NCBI RefSeq assembly: GCF_014196795.1 | Contig: NZ_JACIEJ010000008.1 | Location: 1-64,000, forward strand | Direction of reading: 5' to 3' | Origin: Sagittula marina | Lineage (GTDB): Bacteria > Pseudomonadota > Alphaproteobacteria > Rhodobacterales > Rhodobacteraceae | DNA: 64,000 nucleotides | The notes under the pieces: generated by a model | Seen by the model: only the letters and a program-made list of their open reading frames with translations | Told to the model about the DNA's origin: nothing | The model's database searches: none | Translations under genes and position numbers: made by a program | In this document: positions 46,294-55,417 of the stretch, in pieces | Layout of the letters: each line of letters starts with the position of its first letter | Position numbering within the stretch: the stretch's first letter is position 1

Positions 46294-47352
46294 TCATCCG
46301 CCTTGCGCAAGGTCAAACGCCTTGCGCATGACGGTTGGCAGATCGCTGGGGCTAAAATTAGACAATTCGATGAATTCTCCGCGAGAAGCGTTGCGTTCCA
46401 TCGGCACCAGAGCGGTTTTCACCGTCAGAATCAGGTGGAAATGGGTGAAGGTGTGGCGGGCTTCGCCGCGGACGGTCTTCCATTCGGCGCGGATTGGCGG
46501 ATCCTCGACGGGGGCATCCAGCGTCACATCCAGCCAATCGGTGCCGGGCCAGCCCAGCATCCCGCCCAGCAGCCCCTTGTCGGGCCGGGTTTCCAGCAGC
46601 CAGGCACCATCGACGCGGCGGGCGAGGTAGGCGGTGCCGCGACGGATGGGCTTTTTCTTCTTCGGAGTTTTCTTGGGCAGTTCGGCGGCGGTGCCTTCGG
46701 CCCAGGCCGCGCAGGACGTGCGCCAGGGGCACAACCCGCACGCGGGACGTTTCGGCGTGCAGATCGTGGCACCCAGGTCCATCACCGCCTGGGCGTAATC
46801 GCCGGGGCGCTGGGCGGGTGTCAGAGCGGCAGCATAGGCCGTCAGGATCGGCTTTGCCTCTGGAAGAGGCGTGTGTTCGTCGTGCAGCCGCGCCATGACG
46901 CGTTCGACGTTGCCATCGACCACCACCTGCGCGTCGTCAAAGGCAATCGCGCTGACCGCCGCTGCGGTGTAGGGGCCGACTCCGGGCAATTTCAGCAATT
47001 CCGCGTGATCCGCCGGGAACTGCCCGCCATGGTCCGCCACAACAGACCGCGCGCATTTCAGCAGGTTGCGGGCGCGGGCGTAGTAGCCCAGCCCGGCCCA
47101 GGCGGCCATGACGTCCGCATCCTCGGCAGCGGCGAGATCCTCGACCGTGGGCCAGCGCTCTGTAAAGACGCGAAAATACTCGCGGACGGCTGCCACCGTG
47201 GTCTGTTGCAGCATGATTTCTGACAGCCAGATGCGGTAGGGGTCTGCGGTCACACCGGCGGCGCGGGCCTGTGGGCGAATGCGCCACGGCAGGTCGCGGG
47301 CATGGCGATCGTACCAGTCGAGCAGGTCGGAGGCTTCGGCGGGGTCACGCAA
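46294..47352 (-). CDS. mutY: A/G-specific adenine DNA glycosylase MutY
   Basis: A 352-residue base-excision repair enzyme removing A opposite 8-oxoG. Catalytic Glu is in LSEIMLQQT near 44, the helix-hairpin-helix is LPGVGPYTA near 122, and the catalytic Asp lies in VVDGNVERV near 142. The 4Fe-4S set is CTPKRPACGLCPWRTSC near 196-212. The C-terminal NUDIX-like domain (about 235-345) recognises 8-oxoG (HTFTHFHL near 303). The only plausible start is TTG 47352. Divergent from dciA. Confidence 0.95.
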   Translation of the reverse strand: MRDPAEASDLLDWYDRHARDLPWRIRPQARAAGVTADPYRIWLSEIMLQQTTVAAVREYFRVFTERWPTVEDLAAAEDADVMAAWAGLGYYARARNLLKCARSVVADHGGQFPADHAELLKLPGVGPYTAAAVSAIAFDDAQVVVDGNVERVMARLHDEHTPLPEAKPILTAYAAALTPAQRPGDYAQAVMDLGATICTPKRPACGLCPWRTSCAAWAEGTAAELPKKTPKKKKPIRRGTAYLARRVDGAWLLETRPDKGLLGGMLGWPGTDWLDVTLDAPVEDPPIRAEWKTVRGEARHTFTHFHLILTVKTALVPMERNASRGEFIELSNFSPSDLPTVMRKAFDLAQGG

Positions 47353-47443
47353 GGGTGAGGGTCCTGTGACAGAAGGGGGCTGGCGCCCGAGGGGAACGGC
47401 CCCTTAGAATAGGGCCAGTGAACGGGAGTCAACGGGGTCCACC

Positions 47444-47998
47444 ATGGCCAAGCGCAAGACAACCACCTACGGGTTCGCCCGTACCGAAAAGCTTCTGACG
47501 GGGCAGATCCGCAAGGCATCGGAATCGCGGGGCTTTGCCGAAAGCCGCGTCCTGACCCATTGGGAAGAGATCGTCGGAGAGGAACTGGCCCGCATGAGCC
47601 GCCCTGTCGAGGTCAAATATGGCCGCGTGCGGCTGGAGGGCAAGGTTCACAACGAATACGGCGCAAAGCTGGTGGTGCTGACCAAGGGGGCCTTTGCCCC
47701 CATCCTGGAAATGCGCAAGGCGGAGATCGTCCAGCGCATCAACGCGGTCTACGGGTTCGAAGCGATCCGTCACGTGATCGTGACCCAGACCGCGCCGGTG
47801 GGTTTTGCCGAAGGGCAGGCGAGCTTTGACCACGGCAAACCCAAGGTCCACGAACGCGCGCCCAAGCCCGAAGCTGTGGCGGAGGCCAAAAGCCTGTCCG
47901 AAGGGGTGGGGGACGATGGTCTGCGCGCAGCGCTTGAACGTCTGGGCGCAAATGTCATATCGAAGACAGGGCGGCGCGAGCCCCGCTCTGCGAAGTAG
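47444..47998 (+). CDS. dciA: DciA-type (DUF721) protein
   Basis: A 184-residue protein with an N-terminal DUF721 domain (about 20-115), including LTHWEEIVGEELARMSRPVEV near 37-57. The DciA group is the ancestral loader or partner of the replicative helicase DnaB in bacteria lacking DnaC/DnaI. The C-terminal 60 residues are charged and low in complexity. It stands divergent to mutY and 15 bases ahead of the DsbA-family gene. In many alphaproteobacteria DUF721 genes sit in this mutY-dsbA context. Confidence 0.83.
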   Translation: MAKRKTTTYGFARTEKLLTGQIRKASESRGFAESRVLTHWEEIVGEELARMSRPVEVKYGRVRLEGKVHNEYGAKLVVLTKGAFAPILEMRKAEIVQRINAVYGFEAIRHVIVTQTAPVGFAEGQASFDHGKPKVHERAPKPEAVAEAKSLSEGVGDDGLRAALERLGANVISKTGRREPRSAK

Positions 47999-48013
47999 GA
48001 AAAGGCAAGATTT

Positions 48014-48712
48014 ATGAACAAGCTACTGACCTCTGGCGCGGTTGCGCTTGCCCTGATCGCGGGCGGCGCGTTCTACATGACGCAAGGTGCGACGACCAAC
48101 GCCAACGGCACAATCACTGTTCCGGGCGCAGCCGTTGCCCAGACACAAGAGGGTGGTGAGACCGAGATCGACACCTCCTCCGTCGTGGAAATGACCATGG
48201 GGGCCGAGGATGCGCCGATCGAAGTGATCGAATACGCCTCCTACACCTGCCCGCATTGCGCCAGTGCCAACGAGACGCTGATCCCGCAATTGAAAAAGAA
48301 CTACGTCGACACCGGCAAGGTGAAATTCACCTACCGCGAAGTGTATTTCGACAAGTACGGCATGTGGGCGTCGCTGATCGCGCGCTGCGGTGGGCCCGAG
48401 AAGTTCTTTGGCATCTCCGACATGATCTACAAGGCTCAGGACGATTTCATCGCCCCTGCGCGTGAAGGTGACGAGGCCGGTGTGGCCGACGAGCTGCGCA
48501 AGATTGGACGAATGGCCGGCCTCGACAACGACCAGCTCGAAGCCTGCCTGACAGACAGCACGCAACTGCGCACGCTGCTGACCTGGTTCCAGGAAAATGC
48601 CACGGCGGATGACATCAACTCGACGCCGTCGTTCATCATCGACGGCGAGAAGTACTCCAACATGAGCTACGCGGACTTCTCCGAGATCCTGGACGAGAAA
48701 CTCGGCGAATGA
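48014..48712 (+). CDS. DsbA-family thiol:disulfide oxidoreductase
   Basis: A 232-residue periplasmic thioredoxin-fold protein. A signal segment lies at about 1-25. The active site CPHC is at residues 79-82 (SYTCPHCASAN), and the cis-proline loop is STPSFIIDG near 204-212. Between them lies the DsbA-type helical insertion. Its stop overlaps the next gene's start (ATGA). Likely role: forming disulfides in exported proteins. Confidence 0.92.
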   Translation: MNKLLTSGAVALALIAGGAFYMTQGATTNANGTITVPGAAVAQTQEGGETEIDTSSVVEMTMGAEDAPIEVIEYASYTCPHCASANETLIPQLKKNYVDTGKVKFTYREVYFDKYGMWASLIARCGGPEKFFGISDMIYKAQDDFIAPAREGDEAGVADELRKIGRMAGLDNDQLEACLTDSTQLRTLLTWFQENATADDINSTPSFIIDGEKYSNMSYADFSEILDEKLGE

Positions 48713-49827
48713 CGTCGGCGCCGCGCGGCCCCCTTGCAGGGGTGAAGGTCATTGAACTGGCCCGGATTCTGGCCGGGCCGTTCGCGGGGCAAACCCTCGC
48801 TGATCTCGGCGCGGAGGTGACAAAGATCGAGGCCCCCGAAGGCGATGACACCCGTCGCTGGGGGCCTCCGTTCATCGACCGTGACGAGGATCACACGGCC
48901 GCCTATTTCCATTCCTGCAATCGCGGCAAGCAGTCCGAAGTTGTGGACCTGCGCAGTGCCGAGGGGCAGGCGCGGGTGTGCGAACTGGTGCGGGATGCCG
49001 ATATTCTGATCGAGAATTTCAAGGTCGGCGGGCTGAAGAAGTACGGCTTGGATTATGCCTCGCTGGCAGAGGTCAATCCCCGGCTGATCTACTGTTCCAT
49101 CACCGGGTTCGGTCAGGATGGACCGTATGCGCATCGCGCCGGCTATGATTACATCATTCAGGGCATGTCCGGCTTCATGTCGATCACCGGCGATCCCGAG
49201 GGCGTCCCGCAGCGCGCAGGCGTGGCGATCACCGATCTGTTCACCGGGTTGTATAGCGTGTCCGGCATTCTGGCGGCGTTGCATCAGCGGCACCAGACGG
49301 GCAAGGGCCAACACATCGACATGGCGCTGATGGATTGTGCGGTCTCCGCCATGGCGAACCAGGCGCTGAACTATCTGTCCACCGGCACGCCGCCGGAACG
49401 GACGGGCAACTATCACCCGAATCTGACGCCTTATCAGGTGTTTGAATGTTCCGATGGCCACATCATCATCGCCACCGGCAATGACTCGCAATACCAGCGC
49501 CTGACGCGGGTTCTGGGGGTGGGCGACATGGCGGAGGATGCCAGGTTCCTGACCAACTCGGACCGGATTGCGCATCGTGACGAGATGACGGAGCGTCTGA
49601 CCGCCGGCACGCGCACGTTCACAAAGGACGCGTTGCTGGCTGCCTGCGAGGCCGACGGCATCCCCGCCGGGCCGATCAATGACATGGCCGAGGTTTTTGC
49701 CGATCCGCAGGTCGTTGCACGCGGGATGCAGATCGCGCCGGGTGGCGTGCCGGGGGTGCGTGCGCCCTTCCGGTTCTCGGATGCGGACCTGGTGCTGGAC
49801 GCGCCCGCGCCAAAGCTGGGCGAATAA
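48709..49827 (+). CDS. CaiB/BaiF-family (type III) CoA-transferase
   Basis: A 372-residue enzyme. The N-terminal GVKVIELARILAGPFAGQTLADLGAEVTKIE pattern is the family hallmark (cited by its LADLGAEVTKIE end). DTRRWGPPF follows. The catalytic Asp should be in the GYDYIIQGMSG region near 145-155 or just after. Substrate cannot be read; homologues transfer CoA between carboxylic acids such as succinate, formate/oxalate or carnitine. Translationally coupled to the DsbA-family gene, probably without functional link. Confidence 0.88.
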   Translation: MTSAPRGPLAGVKVIELARILAGPFAGQTLADLGAEVTKIEAPEGDDTRRWGPPFIDRDEDHTAAYFHSCNRGKQSEVVDLRSAEGQARVCELVRDADILIENFKVGGLKKYGLDYASLAEVNPRLIYCSITGFGQDGPYAHRAGYDYIIQGMSGFMSITGDPEGVPQRAGVAITDLFTGLYSVSGILAALHQRHQTGKGQHIDMALMDCAVSAMANQALNYLSTGTPPERTGNYHPNLTPYQVFECSDGHIIIATGNDSQYQRLTRVLGVGDMAEDARFLTNSDRIAHRDEMTERLTAGTRTFTKDALLAACEADGIPAGPINDMAEVFADPQVVARGMQIAPGGVPGVRAPFRFSDADLVLDAPAPKLGE

Positions 49828-49834
49828 GGCGTAG

Positions 49835-49855
49835 GGGCGGGGTGTCACCCCGCCC
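49835..49855. terminator. Bidirectional hairpin between convergent genes
   Basis: GGGCGGGGT (49835-49843) and ACCCCGCCC (49847-49855) pair perfectly with a GTC loop. It lies between the CoA-transferase and the minus-strand saccharopine dehydrogenase-like gene. No T run. Confidence 0.6.
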
Positions 49856-49862
49856 GGCATGT

Positions 49863-50993
49863 TCAGGTCAGGTGATCCACCACCATCAGATGTTGCGCCA
49901 GTCCGTGCACGCTGTCCAGCCAGCGGTTCACAAGCCGTAGATCGGACGGCGCGGCACTGACGCCCGCCGGGATCTCTCGGGCCAGAACGCTTTCCACAGC
50001 CCAGCTGACCGGTGTGGACACCAGTCGTGCCATGGCAGAGCCACGCGCGTCGCCCCAGGCATCCATCACGTAGGTCTTGTGATAGACCGCTTCGCCGTCC
50101 TTTTCCGCCCGCAATGAGACGCACAGCACGACGCGATCCGCTTCGCCGTCGTCGTAGGCGTTCTCTTGCAGAAGCTTGTCGGCGATGGCTTGCAATTCCG
50201 CGTCCGAGGCTTTGGGGGCAACCTTGAAAATATCGTCCCACGCATCGGCCCAGCCGTTCAGGCGCAGGGTGCCGCGCACGAAATCCTTCACCTTCCAATC
50301 CGGGGCAAAGCCGTAATCCGTCATAAACGGCAGGCTGTCCCGGTTGGGATAGACCTCAAAGCTCTCGGCGCGCGGCAGCGGGGCGTCGTAGCGGGTCAGC
50401 GCCTCCCATGGGTGGGCGACCTCCAGCTCGGTGAAGTGGCGGATCGACCGCGAGGGGGAGCGCAGCGCCTTCAGCACGCCCACCGGGGCCCAGCTGAATT
50501 TGTAGCGAAAGGCGTTCGGAACCTTGGGAACACCGCCGCAGTACGAGGTGAAGGACAGCGCGTTGTCCGTGTCGAATTCCGAGGACGCGCGATAGTCGGC
50601 CACCAGCCAATGCGCCATCAGGTGATCGAGGCCCGGGTCCAGACCGACCTCGTTTACAAAGCGCAGGTCGGCCTCTTTCGCGGCGGCGTCCAACGCGCGC
50701 ATTTCGGGCGCGATATAGGAGGAGGACACGAAATCCGCCCCCTTCGCCAGCGCCAGTTCGGCCAGCGGGACGTGCCAATCTCCGGGCAGCATGGAGACGA
50801 TGACGTCACCCTTTTCCACCGCCGCGCTCAACGCAGGAAGGTCGAACGCCCGGATGTCGTCGGTCAGGTCGCCCACCGCGGCCTCGGCCTTGGCGGTGGT
50901 CCGGTTCCAGACCGTCATGGGAATGTTGCGGCCCAGCAGGCGCCGCAGGCCGGGAACTGTGGACAGGCCCGTGCCGCACCAATGTACTGTCAT
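49863..50993 (-). CDS. Saccharopine dehydrogenase-like protein (glutamate-forming type)
   Basis: A 376-residue NAD(P)-dependent oxidoreductase. It begins with a short Rossmann start (VHWCGTGLSTVPGLRRLLG) and continues with SMLPGDWHVPLAELAL near 70-85, SSYIAPEM near 92, NEVGLDPGLDHLMA near 113-126 and SYCGGVPKVP near 150, which are the marks of the LYS9-type branch. It lies 3 bases after the LYS1-type gene. Together the two could run lysine to saccharopine to glutamate plus aminoadipate semialdehyde, or the reverse. Confidence 0.85.
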   Translation of the reverse strand: MTVHWCGTGLSTVPGLRRLLGRNIPMTVWNRTTAKAEAAVGDLTDDIRAFDLPALSAAVEKGDVIVSMLPGDWHVPLAELALAKGADFVSSSYIAPEMRALDAAAKEADLRFVNEVGLDPGLDHLMAHWLVADYRASSEFDTDNALSFTSYCGGVPKVPNAFRYKFSWAPVGVLKALRSPSRSIRHFTELEVAHPWEALTRYDAPLPRAESFEVYPNRDSLPFMTDYGFAPDWKVKDFVRGTLRLNGWADAWDDIFKVAPKASDAELQAIADKLLQENAYDDGEADRVVLCVSLRAEKDGEAVYHKTYVMDAWGDARGSAMARLVSTPVSWAVESVLAREIPAGVSAAPSDLRLVNRWLDSVHGLAQHLMVVDHLT

Positions 50994-50996
50994 GCC

Positions 50997-52055
50997 TCAG
51001 GCTCCTTTTGAGTGCTTTTTGAACATATCATATGCCCGCCCCCAGACACCTGAGTCGATCTGATCCAGCGTGGCAAGATGGGGCAGGAGCTGCTCGGCAA
51101 AATCCAGAGAGGATTCCAGCGGCAGCAGCGAAGGCAGGTTGTCGATGGCCATCACATCCAGCGGCGGAGTATCGTGCACGCGGGTGGCGGGACGATCCCA
51201 GGTGGTCGCCGCGTCGTAGACCGGCACCGGGTTGAACGGGCTGGTGGGGTCACAGGCGATGTCGCCGATCACCCGCAGCGCGCGGTCGCGCTGACCTGCG
51301 TCTGCGGGGACAAATTGCGGCACGCCGGGCGTGGCCAGAATGCAGTTGAAAAAGACGTCATGCGCCAACACCTCAGGAAACGGGCCGCCGTGTGCGGTTT
51401 CCGCCATGTCCCAGGGGGTGACGGTGACGCCGACCTCTTCGCACAGTGTCTTCGCGCCAGAGCCGACGCGGCCCTTTGCCCCGATGACGATGGCGCGCAG
51501 GGTCTGGCTGTCGATGGCGGAGGCAACCTCGGCGCGCATGGCGGGGGCGTCCTTCCACGTTGTCACAGGCGGGCAGGTGTCGCTACGGGCCTGTGCAGCC
51601 AGTGCCAGAAGCGACACCGCCGCACCGGCGTATCCCGCCCAGTAGCCAAAGGCCGCCACGCGCCGCCCCTGAGGATCGACGAGGTACTCGAGGTCATACA
51701 GCGCCCCGCCGCCCCGCGTGAAGCGGTCCAGGAAGTCCTGCGCGCCGGTCTGATTTTTGTAGGCGTGGCCGAACATGATGTGGCGGTGGGGCAGGGGGCC
51801 GTCGCCCTCGGGCAATTCCTTGAGCCCAAAGATCAGCGCATCACGTGGCGCCTCGGGCCAGCTGCCGTCCGGCGCGATTGCGGCACCGGCGTTTGCGAAA
51901 TCGTCGGTGGGCAGAACGCGGGTGGCGCTGTCCTCGACCGTGACCTGAACCCCCTTGGCGATCAATTTACGCACGCCGTCAGGGGTGATGCCCACCCGTT
52001 CCTCGTTGGCGCGGCTTTCCGCGCGGACCCATAGATGTGTCACCCACTGCTCCAT
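50997..52055 (-). CDS. Saccharopine dehydrogenase (NAD+, L-lysine-forming type)
   Basis: A 352-residue LYS1-type enzyme. Its opening HLWVRAESRANEERVGITPDGVRKLI resembles alanine/saccharopine dehydrogenases. The nucleotide-binding loop is VIGAKGRVGSGAK near 197-209 (GxxGxVGSGA), and IMFGHAYKNQTG near 92-103 and DLEYLVD near 123 are LYS1 marks. It interconverts saccharopine with lysine and 2-oxoglutarate. The gene is first in a two-gene operon with the glutamate-forming partner. Confidence 0.87.
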   Translation of the reverse strand: MEQWVTHLWVRAESRANEERVGITPDGVRKLIAKGVQVTVEDSATRVLPTDDFANAGAAIAPDGSWPEAPRDALIFGLKELPEGDGPLPHRHIMFGHAYKNQTGAQDFLDRFTRGGGALYDLEYLVDPQGRRVAAFGYWAGYAGAAVSLLALAAQARSDTCPPVTTWKDAPAMRAEVASAIDSQTLRAIVIGAKGRVGSGAKTLCEEVGVTVTPWDMAETAHGGPFPEVLAHDVFFNCILATPGVPQFVPADAGQRDRALRVIGDIACDPTSPFNPVPVYDAATTWDRPATRVHDTPPLDVMAIDNLPSLLPLESSLDFAEQLLPHLATLDQIDSGVWGRAYDMFKKHSKGA

Positions 52056-52145
52056 CTGTGCGTTTGATCAAGTTTCCCGGCCAAACAACCTGTCCCGTCG
52101 GGCAGGTTCAACCCCTATTCCCGGTCGGACGGGGCAACTGTGGCC

Positions 52146-52805
52146 TTACAGGTGGCTGCGGGCGAATTGACGGTCCGGGTTGTCCAGGTGCGGCAGCGCA
52201 TTGAACTGAGTCAGCAGCAGGTCGTCCCCGAGAGGCTGGATCCGATGCAGAGAGGTGTTCTCGATTGCGAGGCAGGCGGCGGCGAGCGCTGAAATGTCCA
52301 GCCGCATCACGACGCGCATGGTCATGCCGATCAAGCCACCTGACGTGACGATCAGCGCGCGTCCCTCGCCGGCGGCGATCTCTGTCACGGCGGCGCGCAC
52401 GCGGGCCTCGAAATCGGCAAAGGGCTCGGGGGCGTCGTCCACCTTATCCTGCTGCCAAAGGTCAAACACCTTTGGCAGATGGGCGACGAACCCCTCCCGG
52501 TCAGTGGGCATCATCAGCCCGTGCTGGGCCTCGACCGCCTGAGCAAGGTCGAAATATGCCATCTCGTTCAACCGTGCGTCCCGCACCGGAGCCGTGTCGC
52601 AGACCTTGCCGATCCCTTGAGCGGTTTCCACATGTCGAACCAGCGTACCTGTGTAAACGCGGGCAAAGCGTTCGCCCGTGTCGCGGAACCAGTCGCCCAG
52701 CCAGTGCGCCTGCTGCCAGCCAAGGTCAGAGAGCTTGTCATAGCTCACTTCATCGCGGGCGGCCGTGTTGGCCTGCCCGTGGCGAACAAGGGTGACATGA
52801 GACAT
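52146..52805 (-). CDS. Histidine phosphatase (phosphoglycerate-mutase-like) family protein
   Basis: A 219-residue protein with the RHG motif LVRHGQANT near 6-14 (phosphoacceptor His), the second Arg in TLVRHVETAQ near 55, Glu in NEMAYFD near 83, and the second His region replaced by TSGGLIGMTMR near 156, where family members usually have SHGG. The missing second histidine may lower or change activity. ATG 52805 is preferred; longer upstream codons lack homology. Substrate unknown. Confidence 0.82.
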   Translation of the reverse strand: MSHVTLVRHGQANTAARDEVSYDKLSDLGWQQAHWLGDWFRDTGERFARVYTGTLVRHVETAQGIGKVCDTAPVRDARLNEMAYFDLAQAVEAQHGLMMPTDREGFVAHLPKVFDLWQQDKVDDAPEPFADFEARVRAAVTEIAAGEGRALIVTSGGLIGMTMRVVMRLDISALAAACLAIENTSLHRIQPLGDDLLLTQFNALPHLDNPDRQFARSHL

Positions 52806-53037
52806 GGGCGCGGGCCTTTCCAGAGTGTGCGGCGCAGGCTTACGTCGGGCGCGGCCTGAGGGAAAGCAGCATTCCCGCCTTGCCGCGGCGGATTGACCCG
52901 GATTTTGGCCTCGTAGGTGTAAACGTCGCGTTGCCAAGCGCGCGGTCTGGCATCTTTGGCCGAAAGCGCCTAAATCACGAAAAAACCATAGCATCGACGC
53001 CCCAAAGACCGACGCCGCACAGACCAGGAGACCCGCC

Positions 53038-53850
53038 TTGAATCAGGAACACGCAGGCCGCATCACCCGAGATGGCATTCGCATTCACGACGATGCGGAC
53101 TTTGCCGGAATGCACGCGGCGGGACAGGTGGCGGCGCAGATCCTCGACGAGGTGGCGGACAAGGTTGATGTGGGCGTGTCGACCGCCGAGTTGGACGACT
53201 TTATCACGCGGCGGGTGACGGAGCTGGGCACCGTATCGGCGACGATCGGGTACAAAGGGTATCAGCACGCCTCCTGCATCAGCGTGAACCACGTGGTCTG
53301 TCACGGCATCCCGGACGACAAGAAAAAGCTCAAGGACGGTGACATTCTGAACATCGACGTGACGGTGATCCTTGATGGCTGGTTCGGGGACAGCTCGCGC
53401 ATGTATGTTGCGGGCAAGCTGTCGCGAAAGGCGGAGCGGTTGATCCAGGTGACGCACGATTCGCTGATGAAGGGGATCGACGCGGTAAAGCCCGGCGCCA
53501 CATTTGGCGACATCGGACACGCGATCCAGAGCTATGTGGAAGGCCATCGCATGTCGGTGGTCCGCGATTTCTGTGGCCACGGGCTGGGCACGGTGTTTCA
53601 CGCGCCGCCGAATGTGTTGCACTACGGGCGCCCGGGGATGGGGCCTGAGCTGGAAGAGGGCATGTTCTTTACCATCGAGCCGATGGTGAACCTGGGCCGC
53701 CCTGAAACGAAGGTCCTGGCCGACGATTGGACGGCTGTGACACGCGACAAATCGCTGTCGGCGCAGTTCGAGCATTCGATTGGCGTGACGGCAGATGGGG
53801 CGGAGATCTTTACCCTGTCGCCTGCGGGACGGTTCCACCCCACCTATTGA
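53038..53850 (+). CDS. map: Methionine aminopeptidase, type I
   Basis: A 270-residue enzyme removing N-terminal methionine from new proteins. Metal ligands are visible: Asp in LNIDVTVILDGWFGDSS (near 103 and 114), His in CGHGLGTVFHAPP near 178, Glu in FFTIEPM near 211 and Glu in FEHSIGVT near 244. HASCISVNHVVCHGIP near 78-93 is the family substrate-pocket region. The start is TTG 53038, with AGGAG 8 bases upstream. Confidence 0.96.
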   Translation: MNQEHAGRITRDGIRIHDDADFAGMHAAGQVAAQILDEVADKVDVGVSTAELDDFITRRVTELGTVSATIGYKGYQHASCISVNHVVCHGIPDDKKKLKDGDILNIDVTVILDGWFGDSSRMYVAGKLSRKAERLIQVTHDSLMKGIDAVKPGATFGDIGHAIQSYVEGHRMSVVRDFCGHGLGTVFHAPPNVLHYGRPGMGPELEEGMFFTIEPMVNLGRPETKVLADDWTAVTRDKSLSAQFEHSIGVTADGAEIFTLSPAGRFHPTY

Positions 53851-53891
53851 CCGAAGCGCCTTTGGTCGGCTCGGGCTGCCTCCGGCGAGCG

Positions 53892-53915
53892 GTATTTGGA
53901 AAGCAAAGCAGCAGG
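53892..53915 (+). repeat. GTATTTG-type intergenic repeat core
   Basis: Begins GTATTTGGAAAGCAAAGCAG, three differences in 24 from 33532-33555, and is preceded by a TCGGGCTGCCTCCGGCGAG segment. It lies just before the map terminator. Confidence 0.55.
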
Positions 53916-53918
53916 GCC

Positions 53919-53950
53919 GCGCGTGACAAATGACACGCGCCGCTTTTGTT
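53919..53950. terminator. Terminator between map and the beta-lactamase-fold gene
   Basis: GCGCGTG (53919-53925) pairs with CACGCGC (53934-53940) around an 8-base loop, followed by CGCTTTTGTTT. Confidence 0.75.
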
Positions 53951-53958
53951 TCAGGGGG

Positions 53959-54930
53959 TTAGCCCCATTGCCAGAGCGCGGGCACGAATTGGTAGGTGCT
54001 GCCCTCTTTTCGGACGTGTCCCACACCGGGGAAGGGGAAGTGGTAGCCCAGCACCGCCATGCGGTCCGTTGCAGCCATGTCGAGCAGACGTTTCCGCGTG
54101 CTGACCGTTGTGTCGCCGTCCATGTCGAAATTGTTGTACCACTCAGGATGGGCAAAGTTCATGTAGGCGTGGGTCATGCTGTCGCCGAGGGCGATCAGCT
54201 GCTGGCCGCCGCTTTCGACCACGACAGAGACATGGCCGGGTGTATGGCCGGGCGTGTTGATGACGCGCACGCCGGGGACAACCTCGTCTTCATCGTTCAG
54301 CAGTGTCCAGTCGGCGCCATCGACCCGCAGCGAGTTTGCGGCCCCCACGGCGAATTGCTGCATATCCGCTGGCATGCTGGCGGCGAGACCGTCCTGAAGC
54401 CAGAACTCATGCTCGGCGGTGGAGACGAAGTACTGCGCCTGTGGCAGGATCGCCTCGTCGAAATCGTCGCGGATGCCCCAGATGTGATCCGGGTGTGCGT
54501 GCGTTATGACGACATGCGTGATGGAGCCGGGATCAATGCCGGCTGTTTCCAGATTGCCTATCAGCTCACCCGCAGTGGGGAGGAACCGATTTCCCGAGCC
54601 GACATCGACCAGCACCTTGTGGTCACCGGTCTCGATCACGAGGTGGTTGGCGTGGGAATAGTTGGTGACGGGCGACAGGAAATAGCTTTCGAGGAAGGCT
54701 TTGACCTGGTCGGCGTCGGCATTCACGCCAAGATCGGTGGCAGACAGTTCGAGACGGCCATCCGAGACAACGGTCAGCCGTGCCTCCCCGATCGTGAAGG
54801 CGAAGTGCTGCGGATTGCCGCCGGAGGGTGCGCCGAGCGTTTGGGCACGGGTCAGTGTCGGCAGGGTCAGCGCTGGCGCAGCGGCTGCCATCGCAAGAAC
54901 TTCGCGACGGGTGGGGCGGATGATGGACAC
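53959..54930 (-). CDS. Exported metallo-beta-lactamase-fold hydrolase (Tat signal)
   Basis: A 323-residue protein. Its N-terminus RPTRREVLAMAAAAPALTL is a twin-arginine-type signal, so it is probably exported folded, with metal. The zinc motif HAHPDHIWG lies near 122-130 (HxHxDH), GHTPGHVS near 202-209, and a late His in GYHFPFPG near 298. GTG 54930 is chosen because GGGAGG stands 6 bases upstream. The fold covers lactonases, glyoxalase II and others; the substrate is not evident. Confidence 0.87.
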   Translation of the reverse strand: MSIIRPTRREVLAMAAAAPALTLPTLTRAQTLGAPSGGNPQHFAFTIGEARLTVVSDGRLELSATDLGVNADADQVKAFLESYFLSPVTNYSHANHLVIETGDHKVLVDVGSGNRFLPTAGELIGNLETAGIDPGSITHVVITHAHPDHIWGIRDDFDEAILPQAQYFVSTAEHEFWLQDGLAASMPADMQQFAVGAANSLRVDGADWTLLNDEDEVVPGVRVINTPGHTPGHVSVVVESGGQQLIALGDSMTHAYMNFAHPEWYNNFDMDGDTTVSTRKRLLDMAATDRMAVLGYHFPFPGVGHVRKEGSTYQFVPALWQWG

Positions 54931-55417
54931 AAGAGACCTCCCTTTCATGCATGTCTTTGAATGCGACTGTAGCATCGTGGGCGGAGGTTGCCACAAAAAG
55001 TACGGCCTGCGGGTTGTACGGGCATGAAAGAATGCGTCTTTTCGAACAGGGGCACGGTCAGTGATCCGGATCTTGAAATCTTTGCAATGGCCGGATTGCG
55101 CGTTCGGTCCCGGCATGTGGTGGATTGGGTTTGGGCATCCTCCACATTGATCTTGTGTTGGTGGGGCTCATGACAAGCAGACCCCTGCCGGCCAAAGCGC
55201 CCGTTGGTATATTCACGCTGCCGGTATGCGTTGCTGCGCGGTCGCGGTAGTCAAACGGAGCAAGCCCTACCACGGTGCATAGGCGTGGCCGAGGTGCCTC
55301 AGTTGGCCGATGCGTGACGCGCCGCGACATTTGCGCGCTTTTCTCGCGGTGACAGGGCAAAACTTTTGCGTTATCTGTCTTCGTCGAAACGCTTATACCC
55401 AACGGAGGGACGCGATT
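54931..55417. other. 487-base gap ahead of cytochrome oxidase subunit IV
   Basis: No gene is supported. A plus-strand frame at 54988-55173 and a minus-strand frame at 55058-55609 show no recognisable sequence. An AT-rich patch at 55355-55400 (CAAAACTTTTGCGTTATC) probably holds the promoter of the small gene downstream. Confidence 0.45.

Noticed and set aside
54988..55173. Small plus-strand frame ahead of cytochrome oxidase subunit IV
   Set aside because: No ribosome-binding site and no recognisable sequence; probably chance.
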